Notes under the pieces: generated by a model
The model's input: the letters and a program-made list of their open reading frames with translations, nothing else
The model's database searches: none
What the model was told of the DNA's origin: nothing
Position numbers and translations under genes: made by a program
Shown: positions 37,259 through 40,118 of the stretch, piece by piece
Layout: the number at the start of each line of letters is the position of its first letter
How positions within the stretch are numbered: the stretch's first letter is position 1
DNA from: Nemertoderma westbladi
Lineage: Eukaryota > Xenacoelomorpha > Nemertodermatida > Nemertodermatidae
Direction of reading: 5' to 3'
Length of the DNA stretch: 40,118 nucleotides
Assembly: GCA_032718475.1 (NCBI GenBank)
Contig: JAUCBJ010007975.1
Coordinates: 1-40,118, forward strand

Positions 37259-38295
37259 CTACAGTTCTGTAGTATTGCGCTAGAGGGCGAAATGTCTCAA
37301 AGTGAAATCCTTCACCCTTTCCGATATTTATGATGCGTTTAAACTTAAACTTGTCAGATATGTGGTAGAGAACACATCCTGTGTCTTTGTGTTGTCGGTA
37401 ATCGGTCTGCAGTTCGTCAGTCTGCCGCAAGAGTGCGAAATGTATGCAAGTGATAACCTTCCCCATTTCATTGATCTTAATCTGATTAAGCTAAATCTCG
37501 GAATATATGTACCAGACAAAATGCTGTGTCTTTTTGAGGAAGGTGCAGTTATCCAGTCTGCCGCTGGAGGGCGAAATGTGTGAAAGAGAAAACCTTATCC
37601 AATTTCCAGATAGGGGGGAAACTGGATGCAATAAAAATTCACCCCTCTCCAGGGGAAATTCGACGCAAATAACAGCTGATTACTCTCAAAAATAAAACTG
37701 TACCCTGTTCTATTGTGTTTAGTTTATTGTTTTGATTAAACTAACGTGCCACTGTAACCTGCTCTTTTCCCTAAATTGAGAATTTATCATTGAGGCGGGA
37801 TATTAATTCGCCAAGGCGAATTTTGCGTCCAGTCCCCCCCCCCCCCCCCTGTCTCCCAATTTCCGCAATTTAAATCAGTTCAAGCTTAAGCAATTTCAGC
37901 ATACATTATATGTACTATAAAATTCCATCTACACTTCTAAAGTTAGTCGAGGCTAGAGGTCGAAATATCTGAAAGTGAAATTCATTTCTTTCATTTTGTT
38001 ATTTGTTAACAATTTATGCTGACACTTGGCAGATGTACATGCTAGACTGTAGACCATCAACAGGCAACGACTTTGTTGGGACAGTAAGACATCGGCAGTT
38101 CTTCAGTCTACCGCTAGTGGGCTGTAATTAAAACAATTTAGAAATATCTGAAATGAATTCCTTTTGCATTATTGTTTATAATCCCTTTTTTCCTGATTGA
38201 TACCTGCCACAAATATTCTAGACCTCAGACTTAGTTTTTGTTAGGTCTTAAATCGACTGCACTTATCCAGTGTGCCTCTAAGTGGCAAAGTGATT
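37259..38295. repeat. Degenerate ~150-bp tandem array with CTCF-like core
   Basis: Related cores of the form CCGCTAGAGGGCGAAAT recur at about 37277, 37425, 37561, 37950, 38111 and 38275, usually preceded by CAGTCTG or similar. Spacing is 148, 136, 132 (after subtracting the MITE at 37607-37855 and its 8-bp duplication), 161 and 164 bp. Between cores, words such as GTGTCTTT, AACTTGTCAGAT and GAAAGTGAAA recur. The short frames in this region come from the repeat and are not genes. Confidence 0.7.
37607..37855. mobile_element. 249-bp MITE with poly-G/poly-C terminal repeats
   Basis: The left end CAGATAGGGGGGAAACTGGA mirrors the right end (TCCAGT, poly-C, then TGTCTC). Terminal inverted repeats extend about 35 bp. 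The 8-bp duplication CCAATTTC lies at 37599-37606 and 37856-37863, which fits an hAT-type MITE. Removing the element and one duplication restores regular spacing in the surrounding tandem array, which independently supports these borders. Pieces of the same family lie at 5945-6035 and 6340-6485. A hairpin AATTCGCC-AA-GGCGAATT lies near 37805-37822. Confidence 0.85.
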
Positions 38296-38299
38296 AGGG

Positions 38300-38815
38300 G
38301 ACATCTGCTTATATTTTGCTTGTAATTCTTTCGAGTTGACAAATAACAATAACTTTATATCACGTGCTGCGGGAAAGGTCTGACTCCCACATCGTGTTGT
38401 CAATGTAGATTGTAATTGCCCCAGAAGGATTGTTTGACGCTCTTGCGATTTGGAATCAGGTTGAATTATAATGAACTCCAGGATCCAGACAAAAAATTCT
38501 ACTTGCAGTTTCTCAAAAACTCGTTGGAAATGGAAACCCAATCTAGTGACACTCGGAAGACTCAAATAACAGAAAGGAAAAAAGTTGGAAGTGGAACGAT
38601 GAATAACAAGCTCTCTTATATCGATTATTTATCTCAAATGATAAGAGTTTGATTGGTATTCCACTGGTACAGACAGCTGCAGTTTCTCTGTTGTTTGCCT
38701 GGCTTGAGTCTGGCACTAATGGGTGTCCAGTTTCTCCCAGGTCTCTTTGCAAGAGTGGCTTGATAGAGCCAATTAGTTAACTTCCATGCGAGATTGTTTA
38801 AATTATTAAGTAATT
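38300..38815. other. Gene-free stretch
   Basis: Nothing recognised beyond short open frames without motifs. Confidence 0.35.
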
Positions 38816-38819
38816 AAAC

Positions 38820-38945
38820 AGGACTTAGGATGATCCAACTCTATAGCAAATTAAGAGGAAAAACTGAATCCGGCACCAGTGGGGAGCGAACCCGCGTCTC
38901 CCGATAAACGTTCAGGTATGCTGACCACTACACAAGTACACTTGC
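38820..38945 (-). mobile_element. tRNA-derived SINE, copy A (minus)
   Basis: Read on the minus strand it has the A box TTGTGTAGTGG, the shared block CAGCATACCTGAACGTTTAT, the B box GGTTCGCTCCCC, and a 50-nt tail ATTTGCTATAGAGTTGGATC-ATCC. It matches copy B at 39220-39340 in both head and tail, in inverted orientation. The acceptor arm no longer pairs. Confidence 0.82.
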
Positions 38946-38974
38946 AGTACAGGTCATAACTTGGACCCCCTTGG

Positions 38975-39104
38975 AAATAAGCTGCAAAGCTTTAGGGGTA
39001 ATCCTATATGTTATGTTGGACAATACCTTTATACCGGTACATTGTTTGGTGTATTTGTTATTGTTTTTACATAATGTCTAAATAAATCTATCTATCTATC
39101 TAAC
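38975..39104 (+). repeat. LINE/SINE-type 3' tail, second copy
   Basis: Homologous to 34221-34362 and likewise ends in AAATAAATC and (TATC)n. It lies between the two inverted SINE copies. Confidence 0.7.
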
Positions 39105-39219
39105 TGCTACTGTATTAGGTAGGATACAGATTAAATCCATCCGTAAGGGTGGACTGTATTCAATAGCAACCGTAAGTTAGCTTACCCAACTATAGCAAAT
39201 CAATCAGAAAGTTGCAGGA

Positions 39220-39340
39220 GCCTCCATGGTGTAGTGGTTAGCATACCTATAAGTTTATCTGGAGACGCGGGTTCGATCCCCTCTGGTGGCGAATTCATTT
39301 TTTCCGCTTCATTTGCTACCAGTTGGATCATCCTTAGTCC
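39220..39340 (+). mobile_element. tRNA-derived SINE, copy B (plus)
   Basis: The head 39220-39290 has acceptor arms GCCTCCA/TGGTGGC pairing at six of seven positions, A box TGGTGTAGTGG and B box GGTTCGATCCC. Its anticodon stem does not pair and lacks the usual U33, so it is not a working tRNA. The tail (ATTTGCTACCAGTTGGATCA, then TCCTTAGTCC) is shared with copy A. An (ATT)n run follows at about 39352-39375. Confidence 0.85.
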
Positions 39341-39640
39341 ATAATCGCATAATTATATTATTATTATTATTATTTATTAAATTATTACTTGATCAGATTG
39401 ATATTATGTTACCGCTGTAGTAGTATTAAGTAGTAGTAGTTTAGTAGTAGGTATTATAGGTTTACCAGTGTTTGTGGTGAAAGAAATATTGAATGTGTGC
39501 TGTACTAGTTAGACAACTAAATCAATAAGCTCCCTACAACTTTATTTTATTTTCATTAAAATATATTACAAATGGTACATTATGACAGTTAATGGCATTA
39601 TTTTTGTGTAAATATGTTCACTGTTCAGATCATAATATAT
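39341..39640. other. AT-rich stretch with ATT microsatellite
   Basis: (ATT)n lies near 39352-39375 and (GTA)n-like GTAGTA words near 39417-39450. No gene is seen. Confidence 0.45.
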
Positions 39641-39641
39641 A

Positions 39642-40118
39642 AATGCTGCCAAGACCGAATTCATGACCTTTAATGTTGATGGAAACTTGACAACCATTGA
39701 CAATATCAACTAAGGAAGGTCGATGACTTCCAGTACCTTGGATCATGGATAGAGAGTAGCAAAAAGGACATAGAAGTTAGGAAAGCAAAGGCTTGGGTAG
39801 CTCTATCAAAAATGGATACCATCTGGAAATCAGATCTCTCCAGGCACCTGAAGACTAAGTTCTTTCGAGCCACAGTGGAAAGTGTATTTTTATACAGGGG
39901 TGAGACCTGGACACTGACTAAATCACTTGAACAACGAATTGATGGTTGCTACACAAGACTACTAAGGGCAGCCCTAAACATCAGCTGGAGACAACACATG
40001 ACAAACGCCGAGCTTTATGGTACAATACCACCTGTATCAACCATCCTCCGTGAACGCAGATTAAGATTCAGTGGGCACTGCTGGCGAAGTAAAGACGAGG
40101 TCATACCAGATCGACTTT
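39642..40118 (+). pseudogene. LINE reverse transcriptase C-terminal fragment, runs off the window
   Basis: From 39642 the plus strand reads NAAKTEFMTFNVDGNLTTID. A frameshift near 39708 follows, then an open frame to the window end: DDFQYLGSWIESSKKDIEVR, AWVALSKMDTIWKSDLSRHL, ETWTLTKSLEQRIDGCYTRL and LRFSGHCWRSKDEV. These are the same thumb and C-terminal blocks as in the minus-strand LINE at 2390-3810, but clearly diverged. The RT palm and endonuclease are absent, so this is a 5'-truncated copy. The usual YGCE motif reads YRGE here. Confidence 0.87.

Noticed and set aside
37302-37583. 93-aa frame and its antisense partners
   Set aside because: They are read from the ~150-bp degenerate tandem array.
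39220-39290. Functional tRNA gene
   Set aside because: A and B boxes and acceptor pairing are good, but the anticodon stem does not pair, U33 is missing, and a conserved non-tRNA tail follows, as in a SINE.

Overview
The window is animal nuclear DNA. It is AT-rich with no bacterial operon structure, and it holds a single-exon C2H2 zinc-finger gene amid a dense, layered set of eukaryotic mobile elements: BEL/Pao LTR retrotransposon, APE-type LINE fragments, tRNA-derived SINEs, and DNA transposons with 8-bp target duplications. BEL/Pao elements are restricted to animals, and the mixture suits a marine invertebrate (echinoderm, hemichordate or lophotrochozoan-like). The sequence alone does not fix the phylum. 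Only one convincing host gene is visible, the zinc-finger gene at 8299-10095 on the minus strand. A second, doubtful coding region lies at 11810-12593, also minus.

Layout. 1-860 is the end of a diverged LTR of the same family as the large element further on; it abuts a 153-bp tandem repeat (862-1330). 2390-3810 (minus) is a 5'-truncated, frameshifted LINE reverse transcriptase. 4823-7008 is an hAT-type non-autonomous transposon (target duplication GAAAGCGA). It was split by a second hAT-type element at 5638-6987 (target duplication TACACATA), which itself carries a tRNA-derived SINE and pieces of another repeat. 8299-10095 encodes a 15-finger C2H2 protein whose fingers have multiplied in three-finger blocks. 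12933-30457 is a 17.5-kb BEL/Pao retrotransposon with LTRs of about 1.18 kb. 31758-33912 holds decayed LINE pieces in opposite orientations. 34661-35193 is a 38-bp minisatellite. 35480-35762 is a TTAA-flanked MITE. 37259-38295 is a degenerate array of roughly 150-bp units with a CTCF-like core, into which a 249-bp MITE (37607-37855) has jumped. 38820-39340 holds two inverted SINE copies around a LINE/SINE-type tail. The last 480 bases are another LINE reverse-transcriptase fragment running off the edge.

The BEL/Pao element is the centrepiece. It has a long, repeat-rich leader, then a Gag-protease-RT-RNase H-integrase reading frame kept in one frame but interrupted by two UAA stops. A 2.9-kb stretch without a long frame follows, apart from a 112-aa frame, and then a 591-aa protein of unknown family. 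That protein carries three CCHC-type zinc knuckles and a very basic C-terminus, where an envelope gene would be expected. Six near-consensus splice donors, all in the same codon phase, sit in the Gag-protease part of the frame. Good acceptors lie just upstream of the 591-aa frame, so a spliced Gag-accessory product is conceivable. The two LTRs differ by only about five substitutions and two indels, so the insertion looks recent, yet no target-site duplication is visible.
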